Origin: Saccoglossus kowalevskii
Lineage: Eukaryota; Hemichordata; Enteropneusta; Harrimaniidae
Assembly: GCF_000003605.2 (NCBI RefSeq)
Contig: NW_003152751.1
Location: 66,097-95,983 of the forward strand
Reading direction: 5' to 3'
Length of the DNA stretch: 29,887 nt
Part shown: one piece after another, positions 1 through 10,467 of the stretch
How the letters are laid out: the number at the start of each line of letters is the position of its first letter
How positions within the stretch are numbered: position 1 is the stretch's first letter
Program-made: the position numbers and the translations under genes
Notes under the pieces: model-generated
Databases searched by the model: none
Seen by the model: only the letters and a program-made list of their open reading frames with translations
Told to the model about the DNA's origin: nothing

Positions 1-1788
1 GTTATTAGCATATTATATTTCAATGAATAATTCCAGACCGACTCATGAACAGTTGAGAACAACTTGTTCGGAATATAAAAAACAAAACAAAATATATATT
101 TTATTGCTCTTCTTTCATAATGTAAAATATCTTGTGTCGTTTACAATTATTTAATACAAACTCGCTTAGTAATTGAATACATTCTGCTTTTGTTACAGAC
201 GCCCTGTGTGAATAACATAGTGCTTGTATAGTTTCAATCAATGCATGGACGAAAAGTATAGTTCGAATATTAAATATACGGAAACTTTTATCATACTTAT
301 TGGATATATGACATATGCATGACTCGCTTGACTTCTTATTAGTGTTCGTAACATAGTAATAGCAAATGTTTTAATTTATTCTTCTTATTCAAGGTATAAG
401 TAATAAATATCTTCCCATCAGTTTTTATTGTGTTTATTCCTAACCAATTATAATTGCTAAAGCAAAAAATAGGTTAAATTTTGTTATACCTTCTCAATTT
501 TTGGTCTTCGACTTCAGTTTTCCATAAAAGTTAAAGTTGTCTGACAAACCCGTAAACGATACACATTTCCAACTGACCCACATGGTGACCAGCAACGAAA
601 TATTAACCCCTGACTTCAAGTGACAAGAATTATTGAATCTCTTGCATGATGTCATCTCTATGAGATACAACGTGTCATACTTCTGTGATAATGCACGTGT
701 ATTTGCCCCTTTTAAGAAGGCAATGTAAATTCCAAATAATATTGGTTGATTTGAAAGAGGACGGACGTTTTCTGAAAACAAACTTGAGATAACAAAAACT
801 ACATTTTGCTCAAAAGTTCTGGGCTTCACGCAACAAGTGACTTGATTGGAGATGTATTCTAAATAGATTATTACGATGGCCATCTAGAAGTATGTTCTTG
901 TACAAAACATCGTGGATATCCGATACCTGTCAATACACTCACTGTACTGTTTATAAGATCAGTCGTTCAGATGACAAGACAAGATGACAAGAAATATTAC
1001 GACCTCAAAATATACGACTCAGCTAACATATGCTTTGTTTGGTAGTATATTTAAGTTTTATTGTGTGTCTTTTCTAAGTAAGACGGATTGTAAAACATAT
1101 TTTGAATATGTGTTCTAAGTAAAACTACTGGACAGAGTGGTGTTTTGAGGACGCTGTCTGAGATAGCGTGACGATGCTACGTTTTGTGGCTGATTCGATT
1201 TTTGTCGTAAGCAAGGTGAACATAACGTATCAACGTAGCTTGATTTTGGAGGAGCGACGCCCCAACATTTTTCTGAGGGGGAGACCACCCCTCTGCCCCT
1301 CCCCCTGTGCCGCCGCCACTGTTCCAGCATATGTTGACACTGACAGTTCTTATACTGGCTGTTCACGCTGTCAATCATTTCATGTTGGTCGATGTATAAC
1401 TAGAATTTAATAATGGTATATGGTATAAATAATGTTTGATTTTGTTATCATCTTATTTAATTAATACTTTACATTTCAAGAGGGGCCTGCACAATTTGAT
1501 GTCAAACATTAAACATTGATAATGATCACACGAGATTTCTAAATTATATCACTGATAATTTGTATCCCAATAATTTGTATAATTTGTATGTCCTGTCCTT
1601 GTAGTATGCAATTGACAAGAAAATGAAACAGGTTTTTGTTGACATTGTAACCTTTCATAGAAACTTTATATCTGGTTGGCAATCCTTAATTTCGGATTAA
1701 TTTTGCCTTTTACAACACAATGTCAAAAAGTATGCTTTAGTGCAACTGTTAGCAATCAAAAGGTCAAAGGTCAAAATCACACCTTGTA
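1..1788. repeat. Recurring block 1, copy A
   Basis: This stretch matches 18503-20433 in the same orientation, with scattered substitutions and small indels. By eye it is about 95-97% identical over the first 1.1 kb and lower after 1440. The alignment starts at base 1 here and at the first base after the N gap in the other copy. No conserved reading frame is convincing: the minus-strand frame at 494-883 is shortened in copy B by a one-base deletion, and the differences do not favour silent positions. The copies differ at 1135-1321, where copy A holds only the right-hand part of a transposon that copy B keeps whole. The block ends near a run of 'aaggtcaaaggtcaa' repeats. Confidence 0.9.
1240..1321. 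mobile_element. Left-truncated copy of the CAGWGGCGGCGGCA element
   Basis: The right terminus TGCCGCCGCCACTG (1308-1321) is present and is followed by TTCCA (1322-1326). That is the same five bases that precede the left terminus of the complete copy at 19719. The left terminus and about 190 bp of interior are missing compared with copy B. The deletion joins sequence after 'gtatcaac' to the element interior at 'agcttgatt'. This is a decayed non-autonomous DNA transposon with no coding capacity. Confidence 0.7.
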
Positions 1789-3476
1789 TTATTTACAACT
1801 ACATACATGAGAAAATAGTTAGAACACACGTTCTCCGTGCGATTCACAAGACCTTGCTATATTTGGAGGTGAAAGGTCATGATCACAGTATGTGTTTGTG
1901 TGTGTTCTGTTTTTAGCTGCATTTCGCTAGAAGCTTCAAACGTGGAACACAAAACATGACTTGATTAACAATAGACACAGTCTTCAATATCCTGATTTTA
2001 ATGTGAAATTCAAAACGTCAGTTGGTTTGATTCACATGCACTTCATATACATGCTCGATGGTGTTTCTGACTGTAACTTTGTGCTCCCCTTCAGTAATGC
2101 TGTTTATATACCCTATATATAAAATATGTTGTTGTTTTTTAAATTCAGTCCCTCACCCCTTGGCTATTATCGCCGATTTTTCGTCGCTGAAGTGATTTAC
2201 ATTGTTTTGATTAAGTTTTGATTCCCGACCGTCTCTAATAAATAATCCATCTAACCGCTAGACTGAATTAATGGTATTATCAAAAAATCATAAAAGATTT
2301 GGCGAAAATCAGTTGTTTTTGGCATCGACGTATTTTCGCTCAGAAACACAAGGACGCAGGTTGTTTGGATCGGACTGTTTCTTTTGTTTCGAGTTTGTTG
2401 TAAGTCTAGGAACATATTAACGTTATCTTTTGTGAATATAGAACATGTTCTGTTTCAGTACAGGATTTTGATATTCCAATCAGACAATTTCAACAATTTC
2501 TTACTGGAGCGTTCCATGTATAAATAGTCCTCTTCTCTCCAAAAATTGATAATGGCACTAGCCCAGAATGGACTTCTGTTCAGTGTGTCTTTGATTGCAA
2601 TGTTTACACCACTGTAAGAAAATACGCACACTCGCGAATTTGACAACATTCACTCCAGCGTTTTAAGATGGAAGTGGGAATAGAGGCAAATAGATGGAAA
2701 TACCAATTACATCACTCATGAAAATTTATGATTTGATTGCTGGCACGGATAGCTGTATTTTAATAGTGTTCATTTTGATGTAATGTGTCTACACCTGCGA
2801 TTCTCAATTTCGATGTGTAAGATCATATCGCTGTTGTGGACGGCGATGGCTGACAGATTGCTGTAGTTCTGAGGATCTCTTGGCCCGGGCAACTGACTTT
2901 TAGCTTCTTTTTTTTACTATTATGACGTTTACTTGTATATACCAGTTAGATACTGTCTGTAAGTATACGGGCCAGGACATAATCAATATGAGACTCTGAA
3001 GGCCCGGAGAATCTTCTTATCTTATGCTTCCGTCCAATCCGATATTTATGCTGTTGTTGATTTCTGTACAAAAGTCCAAGAACACAAAACAAATAACTGA
3101 CAATAATCCTCCCACACTCGCACTATGTTACTGGGAGAGCGCAATCGATTTTCATCAGAACGCCGATATTCCGGAACATTGTGACGTCGCAGCGCTTGAC
3201 TATATCCGAGGGAGAGGCCGGCCACACCTCTGGGGGGTCACATATAGAGTGTTTTCCCTTTCGTTTGGTTCCATCAGAATCAACTCGGGCGATGGCAGTT
3301 CGACCTCTTACTTAGCAACTGCGTTCTCGATATATACGTCTTTTGAGCACACTAAGGTCTCGACAAGCCCGATCAGCGATGACGCGATCTTAGCAGATGC
3401 GGTGAAGCAGTCACTCAGAGATGTTGTGATGTGGTCATAGATAATACTCTTGAGGTGATGTGGCTGTAGCAATTGC
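1789..3476. other. Intergenic stretch, no gene seen
   Basis: The stretch is AT-rich with frequent stops in all frames. The start (1790-1900) has degenerate 'ggtcaaaggtca' and 'gttctccgtgcgattcac' motifs resembling those at 20410-20690, so it may be a diverged end of the recurring block. An open frame on the plus strand at 3024-3440 lies next to and partly opposite the transposase relic. It shows no recognisable domain and is not called as a gene. Confidence 0.5.
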
Positions 3477-3860
3477 TCAGTGCCGTTGTCGAAAAGCTAT
3501 ACAGTATTTTATCTTGTGAGCCTCCACCACATAAACTGGCTTTCCCTGCAGCTTTATTGTTATCCCTGCTAGATGAGAGAGGTAGTGGTAGGCGACCAGG
3601 AGTACTGAGAACTCGTAGGAAGTGATGCTCTTTAGAATATGATGAGCATCACAATGGTTACTGGTGTCCTAGTCTGCGTACATGTTTACGTACTTGTCAA
3701 GGTGGCAACTGTTGGCGATCCACTCCAGCGTTTCTAAGATAGATGCATATGCCTGGTATGAATGCTGATAGGCATTGTGACGCTCTGCCCAGCGGGTTTT
3801 GTAGAGGCCCAGGAGGGGCTTACTCTTGGCCTTATTTCCATTTTTGTGCTTGATCACCAT
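3477..3860 (-). pseudogene. hAT-type (ZMYM1-like) transposase relic
   Basis: Reading the minus strand from 3860 to 3477 gives one frame with a single internal TAG at 3669-3671. The first part contains KTRWAERHNAYQ, followed by a helix-like stretch ending ILETLEWIAN. The part after the stop contains SITSYEFSVLLVAYHYL and then KLQGKPVYVVEAHKI. In hAT transposases of the ZMYM1/DUF4371 type, a TRW-ER motif is followed after about 50-70 residues by a hydrophobic stretch and an LQGK..D/V..A motif, so order and spacing agree. The N-terminal zinc finger, most of the RNase H-like core and the C-terminal dimerisation region are absent or unrecognisable. It is a dead fragment. Confidence 0.7.
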
Positions 3861-4231
3861 TTGAAGTGCACCACTTTCCTTTGGACAGTGCAGGATTTAC
3901 CGACAGAAATCCTGGGCCAAGGCACGTGACCTACTAATCACCAGTCTGCCACAGAAGAAAAGTGTGCTGATGAAGAACTTTAGAATGTCTCTGTTCTTTT
4001 CTTTTTGATGTTGTCTTCCGTTCTTGCATCAATCTAGGCCGTAATACTGGTGAGTGGTCGCTGTGTCGTTTGTTGTAACAAGGTAGCCTTTTTCATTGCT
4101 GTTCATGATACACGCAAAATTAGTCTCGAGCTTCTTGACTTTCTCCATTGTTTTGTTTCAAACTCTGAAGGGTTTGGTTACAAACTTCCCTTTTGATGTG
4201 CCGTCAGAAAAAAGGACACATGACATACAGA

Positions 4232-4273
<42 letters not shown>

Positions 4274-5060
4274 GTTATACTACAAAGTTGAAATTGCAAT
4301 AAAAATGTGATTAAAAAATAATTTAAAATGACAATAAGATTGGATTATTAACATTGGTTAAAAGGGAATGTTTTCAAGTGTCTATTAAAAGTAGCTGTTG
4401 ATGAGCATGAACGTGATAACAAAGAAAGATAGTTCCATATGATCAGGGCAATAATCGAAAATGCCCGCCGGCCCTATGTTTTCTTGACGCTGTAGCTGAC
4501 TGCTCACCGATTACCTGAGAGTATGTGGCAGTTCATATGATGTCAAAATGGATTCACGATAGTCTGGACATTTACCTTGTATAATCTTAAAAGTTATAAG
4601 ACATAGTTTATACTTAATAAAATACTTGACATGAAGCCAGTTTTGAGTAGTGATGTGATGTGGTCAGATTTTCTAGAGCGATTCAGCTGCGGCATTCTGT
4701 ACGAATTCTGTCTCGTTGATGTTCTGGTATGCCAAATAGGAGAGAGTTGCAGTAGTCGAGTCGAGATGTTACAAATGCGTGTACATGTTTTTCTGTATGT
4801 TCACGAGATAAAAGAGTCTATACAGTGCGAAATGCAGCTTTACATAAATTTGACATTATTGGTCGTTTTCCCATCTTCGTGTCAATTATATTTGAAACTG
4901 CGATTGCAGCCGCCAAGATACTGTGCCAGAATTGTTTTTGTCTTTGGGTACTTTGCTGTGATGACAGAGGAAGCTTTAAACGGAAGTGTCGACTTCACCA
5001 CTAACCTTGAATGCAGTGCTACTTACAGTGAGTCGATTTGACTGGTTTAGGTTGACATAT
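3861..5060. other. Intergenic stretch with a microsatellite, no gene seen
   Basis: Apart from the (ATT)n tract at 4232-4273 nothing is recognised. The frame at 4631-5041 (plus, 136 codons) has no domain, signal peptide or splice context that would support it. Part of 3861-4040 could be diverged upstream sequence of the adjacent transposase relic, but no motif confirms this. Confidence 0.4.
4232..4273. repeat. (ATT)n microsatellite, about 14 units
   Basis: An uninterrupted trinucleotide run of ATT units, ended by a G interruption in 'attgttata'. It is translated as a tyrosine run in one frame, but that frame is not a supported gene. Confidence 0.95.
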
Positions 5061-5150
5061 GAACATTCAAAGTTGACGACTGAGCAACCAAAGCTGGTCC
5101 GGAGTTGAAGGATGGACGTCCAAAGTTGAGGGCTGAGTGTCCGAAGTTGA
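5058..5150. repeat. Degenerate short tandem motif
   Basis: The core 'caaagttga.g.ctgag' recurs at about 20-25 bp spacing (for example near 5068, 5119 and 5142) with substitutions, giving a small imperfect minisatellite. No function is visible. Confidence 0.5.
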
Positions 5151-5955
5151 ATAATACGTGTCTTAAGGCTGACAAAATTCTGCTCTACTTTCCTTGTTTT
5201 ATTCAGAAAGAAGCTGTCCAGATTCTTCTTCTGCTCCCGCCGTCCCATAATTTGGATGCCAAAATATATTATCAATACATAATATAAGGCCGTACCCATG
5301 CACGGACTGACTTAAGTTTAACTCAGGTTGATCACAGATGAAAGAAGAGGATTTGCTGGCAGTAATACTTCTCGACACGTGTGACAACAACCGAGACACT
5401 TCTGGCTCATGCCATGTCAATTCGGATTCTGTACCCAGGGATTTTATAATATCTAGCAGGGATGCCTGGTCGCCAGATGATCTGGCCCATTTTTCCAAGA
5501 CCACTGGGCGTCCTTCTCTAGTCCAAGTAAATTCAAAGGGTTCAGATTGTTAAAACGTTAAATGGAATGATAGACTTTTCATCATGCGCAAACAGTTATT
5601 TTAGGAGGATTCATTTCCTTGCCAATTTTGCGGGTCAATTTCCATGACGACCAAAGGTCACACTGTCCTGAATTACAAAGTGAGCAATTTGTCTAGGACT
5701 TCCAGCATCGCTGGTTATACAAATTAGTCTGGATTTTAAAAAATATTGTGCATTGAACAAAACCGACCTTCGAGTGCACGAGGGGGGGGGGTGTTAATAT
5801 ATGTATTTGCTTCCTCAATTGGAGTGGAGCACGTGGATTTTTTTCAACTCACTGAAGCGCTTGCTAAATAGTCTCGACAGCGAGGGATTTCAATTGCACA
5901 TCAAATTCAGATATGGACTGGACAAATAATCACGAACTGCACACAGTCATTTGCC
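5151..5955. other. Intergenic stretch, no gene seen
   Basis: No recognisable coding or RNA features. It contains a run of ten G residues at 5782-5791 and ends where LINE-like coding similarity begins. Confidence 0.4.
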
Positions 5956-7760
5956 TTGTTTCTCAATATCAATATAATAAACTGGACACGTAATCAGTCA
6001 AGGTCACGACTTGATACCTTTTATATTTCAAAATCAATGGTCACAAGAATAAAACATTCTTCTATAGAACCACACTTACACTTCTCTGATCATTCTCCTG
6101 TTGTTTTCAATTTATCACTCTCACAAATAAGTAATCATAATCCCGTCTGGTTCTTTAACTGCAACCTTCTACATTATGAGGAATATTGTGCAATACTTTC
6201 GGAACACTGGTTTCAATGGTGAAAACAAAAATCGCGTTTCTCTGCAAACATAATGGGACGTCGGAACAATTAACATATTAAACAAAGCTGACAAAACAAT
6301 ATTCTGATGTGTAATAACTACAGATATATCAAACATGATCTTCATAACGAAATAAGTGAACTTGAACAGAATATTCATAATGGTCCATGAAAGAAAAACT
6401 GAATGAAAAACAAGCGCTGTTATACAAATTTATTAAAACCGAAACGAAAGCTGGAGCGATTGGAGCCAGGCATTGTGTACTTAGTGAGAGCGATGCTCCC
6501 TCTTTTTTTCTTCTTTAGCGTTGAACATTTTAAGGAGAGCAAACATGTGATGTCACAACTGGAAAAACCGAATGGATCCCTAACGAACTCAACCACTGTT
6601 ATCAGGAGTTTGGTCAGAAATTTTTACTCAAATTTGTTTTCTTCAGATCCGGTTTCAGTTTACTCTCGAAACATCATTCTTGAAGGTCTCCCACAACTGC
6701 CTGATAACGTTAATTGTGACGCTCCACTAACTTATGGTGAACTGTCTATGGGTGTCAAATAGATGTCAAGTGGTAAGTCACCCGGTATTGACAGACTGCA
6801 AAGCGAATTTTACAAACGTTTCTGGCCTGTTTTGAGAACTAATCTCTTTGATATTTTTACTGCGTCGATCGAGGATGATCTTCTTCCCCTGACATGTAGA
6901 AGGGCCATTATTACACTCCTTCATAAGAAAGACAACTATAATCTACTTAAAAACTGGCGGCCAGTCAGTTAGGAAGGAGTGTGCTATGCTCATCAAGGCC
7001 CATCATTTAGACTTAAATCTACACTTCCTGAAATCATTCATATAGATCAGTCGTATAATGTACCAGGGAGAAAAATATTTGATAATATTAACGAAATGCT
7101 TGAAAATAGACCACTTGCAGTTGTTACCCTGGACCAGCAACAAATCTTCGATAAAGTACACCATGATTATTATTTTGTTCAAAGCACCCGAGGCATTTGG
7201 TTTTGGAAATAATTGTATTAAATACATTAATCTTATTTGTTTAAGCACTCAAGATGAGAATTAATGACTCTCTAACATCTCCAACAATGTTTCGCGTGGT
7301 ATTAGGCAAGGTTGCTCTTTGTAAGGGCAATTATACACAGAAATGCTTGACAAGACCCAGGCTAAACTTGAACGGTGGAAGAAATTTGCACCGAATATGT
7401 TCTATAAATGGCGTACGTTAGTAAGAAACCAGATTGTTGTATTTAAACTGTTGCACAGGTTTGTGTCTCTTTATCCTCATCACAAACTGATCAATGATAT
7501 TTAGGATTTGTCACAAAATTTATTTTGGAATCGTCGCCATTGGATCGAAAGAAGACTGTGTACCTCCCACTTAGTGAAGGCAACCATGGCTTAGTACACA
7601 TACCGATTCTTACTTTCTGTAATGATCTTAATGACCTAGTACATATCCTCCTCGAATATCCGAGGCTAACTTCTCTATTTGACACAGTTACCCGTATATG
7701 TCATGCATTGATTGGGGTACATACAATACCGAACTCCTGGTTTACTTAGGCCGATGGAAA
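5956..7760 (+). pseudogene. Decayed L1/Tx1-like LINE (endonuclease and reverse transcriptase remnants)
   Basis: Fragments appear in the order of an L1/Tx1-type ORF2. At about 5990-6120 there is the end of an APE-type endonuclease: SRLDTFYISK, then HFSDHSPVVFNLSLS. At 6595-6972 comes the start of the reverse transcriptase: NFYSNLFSSD, SGKSPGIDRLQSEFYKRFW and ITLLHKKDNYNLLKNWRPVS, read in one frame across TAG stops at 6760 and 6970. The next part (7033-7264) has HIDQSYNVPGRKIFDNI, VTLDQQQIFDKVHHDY and, after a frameshift, FGFGNNCIKYINLI. VSRGIRQGCSL follows near 7290. The catalytic YADD region is missing: sequence jumps to a C-terminal segment (about 7340-7500) like the region after the RT. 7510-7610 holds a FWNRRHWIERR/YLPLSEGNHGL-type tail split over two frames. 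Multiple stops, frameshifts and deletions show it is long dead. Confidence 0.85.
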
Positions 7761-8245
7761 GAAAGGCGACGTGTGTCTTCAGCTCATCAGTTACAATGTT
7801 AGGTCCTAATAAGTGCAAAGATAGATATTCACTTAACTCGCTATAATATGATGAAGGGCCAGGACGGCTATGCCACAGATATTCTGCAGTGCTTCAAAGC
7901 CAGGCTCAGGAGTTCAAGTACCATCTACTGAATCACTCCATCTGAACATTTGAGGAACAATTCTGCATTTAACAGCGCCATTGTCACAGAAAGTGAAGAA
8001 GTCGCTTTTCAGATGATGTTACTTAGGAACTGAAATAAACATTATTTATATTACTCATACATATTTTGTTAATAATACATTATAATAATTGTTGAATTCT
8101 TAATATATATATAACTCGATATTCGTTAATATTACATATGTTTATAACTAGAACATATGTGAAACATGATATCTAATTTAATCTAAGTGAATGCCTCATA
8201 TTATGCTTTTCAAATCAATGTAAATCGAATTTTGATTATATAAAC
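7761..8245. other. AT-rich stretch, possibly the LINE 3' end
   Basis: No coding similarity is recognised after about 7760. The sequence becomes very AT-rich after 8036 with several 'aataa' and 'tatata' runs. It may hold the eroded 3' UTR of the LINE, but no clear poly(A) tail or target-site duplication was found. Confidence 0.35.
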
Positions 8246-8474
8246 GCATGTTTGTTGACAATTTAACTACTTGTTTTCTTGTTTGACCACAGACACTAAA
8301 TACAACAAAAACTAGACACAAACTGTTTGCATGCACATTTTTACAATACAGTGATCTGTTGTTGGTTAACACGTAGATGTAGTTACCGAACCGATTCTTC
8401 ATGTCTGAGTATATTCAGTGAAAAGCGCATGCGCAGTAACAATTGTACTAACCCTTACGGAATCGAGGTTATAC

Positions 8475-8594
8475 TGTGATTTATATTAGTATTGTTGTGG
8501 CGTTATTTGATACTGTCTATGTGCTGGGGATGTGAGACCCCTAATCGCATCATTTGGCATGAATTCAATCCTAGCCAAAAATAGATTGTTTGTT
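8475..8594. other. Well-conserved non-coding island in block 2
   Basis: These 120 bases are identical in length and 118/120 identical to 21592-21711, whereas the sequence immediately on either side has many substitutions and indels. It contains a short GC-rich hairpin, GGGG-atgtgaga-CCCC (8526-8541). A GCGCATGCGC palindrome, like an NRF1 site, lies just upstream at 8425-8434 and is partly kept in copy B. No open frame is shared. Whether it is an RNA, a regulatory element or a chance low-divergence patch cannot be told from the sequence. Confidence 0.4.
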
Positions 8595-8776
8595 TGAGAA
8601 GCAGTAGTAAATTCCTATTAACCCTATGTCCATAACAAGGCTAAACTACTACCCAATAACGAGAAGTCACAACCACATCACCTGTGTGTGGGTGTTTGTC
8701 TGCAATATGCCTTGACCTACGGACAACAAATATTGTTTGAAGAAATCTGCCATAGTAAATTTTAATAGCATTTTAA

Positions 8777-9661
8777 GGTGAGATGCAGTTTACCTGACAG
8801 GTATTTTAATTAGTTAATTAGGAAACCAAGATGACCTCCCTTGTCCACAAACATATATATTTTCAGAAAGCTTATTGTATGAATTTTAAGATTTTGTTAG
8901 TATTTTTTATGGACACTGTAGTTTGAAATATGCACAAAAATGTACTTTTTTGGTCAAAAGTGATTTGAAAAAAATAGCTTCCAAACCACGCTTTTGTTTC
9001 CTGTCACAATTTGTTTACGGGTACATCTGTTTACTATGAAGAAAGTGCCTTCTTAAAAACTGTCTACTAGTTGTCAATTTTGCAGGGCAGCAGCTCAAAT
9101 TTCACTACTTCAAGTTTATGCATAAATAAACACCCAGGTTAGTTGTCTGTACGATTATTGTAACACTGTTCAACCAGAAACAAGCCCCGACGGCATTTTG
9201 AAGATAAACACATTGTCAATCATTTGTGAAAATTTCAAAACAAAAGGTCAACAGTTCTGGGATATGCACTAAAAAGAAGCTGAGATAATTGCTAATTTGC
9301 ATAACCATTCACTCAGTAAGAAGTTTGCTAATGCTCATAATTAAAATGGCTGTAACAGTTCCAAATTTAAATGTATTATCGTTTTGTGAAATGTTAACTA
9401 TAGTGCATAATATGGAGATCCCGTCATTTCTTTTTTTCACCATGTTTCTTTTTTATTATTTATGTGCAGCCTTGCTAAATCTTGCTAAGCATTCAAAAGA
9501 GAGAATATTTGCATCTGTTATTTATATTTTAAAATCGTCTTTTGAGTATGTTCCACTATTCACAATTCTACAAAATTTTAACAGTATGTAGCCAATACTG
9601 TTTGGATAATAAAAAGCAAAAAAAAATCACTCCCAAGTGCCCAGGAACCTGCATCTCTACC
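8777..9661. mobile_element. 885-bp TTAA-flanked non-autonomous DNA transposon
   Basis: The element begins GGTGAGATGCAGTTTACCTG (8777) and its right end, read on the opposite strand, begins GGTAGAGATGCAGGTTCCTG. These are imperfect terminal inverted repeats of about 20 bp. TTAA flanks both ends (8773-8776 and 9662-9665). The matching sequence in copy B runs from 'catagtaaattt' directly to 'aatcaacgtgtataaa', which is a near-empty site. TTAA duplication is typical of piggyBac and Kolobok-type elements; the termini do not decide between them. Inside is AT-rich sequence with one 100-codon frame (9289-9591) that resembles no transposase, so it is probably non-autonomous. Confidence 0.8.
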
Positions 9662-9949
9662 TTAATTGCGATTCAACGTGTATAAACTGCCAAGAATAAA
9701 GCAACCTTCAGATGCTGTTGTGTGATTGCCAGACTAAACGAACACGTGGCCAAGTAGTCCTGAATTTGACTAAACGACTATCTAGACCGGTAGGTAATGG
9801 AAAATTAATTTAAACTAAACGGCGACTTTTCCAAAATTCTGTCGGCACGAATGCCATAAAATTATCAAAGAGTGAAAAAAATACTAGCAGCGATAATTGA
9901 GCTGTTAAAAGATTAATTTAGTGGATGAATTGACGCTGGTTCACAGGTT

Positions 9950-10200
9950 GTGTTAGTTATGTTTATTCATTGAGTTCGTGTGTTTTCCTGTTTTATTTTG
10001 AGATTATTTTGTTCGAATATTTGTGATGGTACGCTACACTCACGATTCATATATTAGAAATATGCTAGTCATGTTTATTCATTGCATTTACGGTGTTTTC
10101 TTGTTGTATTTTGTGATTATTTGTTCGTATATCGTGACGTTACACTAATTCACACACACGATTCACATGGTGGAAATATGTTAGATAGTTTGTATTTATT
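9950..10200. repeat. 112-bp tandem repeat, two copies plus a partial third
   Basis: 'atgtttattcatt' occurs at 9959 and again at 10071. Following landmarks (ttgttttattttg.gattatt, cacgattca, gaaatatg) recur in the same order at about 112 bp spacing. A decayed partial third unit starts near 10180. The copies differ by many substitutions, so the duplication is old. Confidence 0.75.
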
Positions 10201-10444
10201 GTGCTTTATAATTCCCATGTCACTTTATGGGATTATCTTGGCCATGTAATTATCATTTACGAATATCACATGACGTGGATGTTAATAACAGATGACATGT
10301 TTTCATCACATACAAGAGTACATCCAGGTTGAATCCCTTACTGGCAAAAAAAATAAATTAAAAAAAAACTGATAGAAAAGTCGTCAATACCAGGCCTTGC
10401 TTCCCACGTTTCGTGAATAAATAACCTTGTCAAGTACAATATTA

Positions 10445-10467
10445 ATATATATATATATATATATATA
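10445..10467. repeat. (TA)n microsatellite
   Basis: An uninterrupted alternating TA run of about 23 bp. Confidence 0.9.

Larger units (their letters stand above)
8246..9690. repeat. Recurring block 2, copy A (carries a TTAA transposon)
   Basis: 8246-8772 matches about 21350-21828. After the 885-bp transposon, 9662-9684 ('ttcaacgtgtataaactg') matches copy B at about 21833-21851. The best-conserved part is 8475-8594, with two mismatches in 120 and no indel. The flanks are more diverged and contain indels, including about 55 bp present only here around 8625-8680. Blocks 1 and 2 occur in the same order and orientation in both copies, so they probably belong to one duplicated unit. Confidence 0.8.

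Noticed and set aside
494..883. 129-codon minus-strand frame repeated at 18999-19280 in the second copy
   Set aside because: Copy B has a one-base deletion that shortens it, the differences between copies change amino acids as often as not, and no domain is recognisable. It is shared because the DNA is duplicated, not because it codes.
3024..3440. 138-codon plus-strand frame
   Set aside because: It lies next to and partly opposite the hAT relic, has no domain or splice context, and its composition is unremarkable.
4096..4302. Frame with a tyrosine run
   Set aside because: It is the translation of the (ATT)n microsatellite.
9289..9591. 100-codon frame inside the TTAA element
   Set aside because: Hydrophobic, with no catalytic DDD/E pattern or other transposase feature; probably chance in AT-rich DNA.
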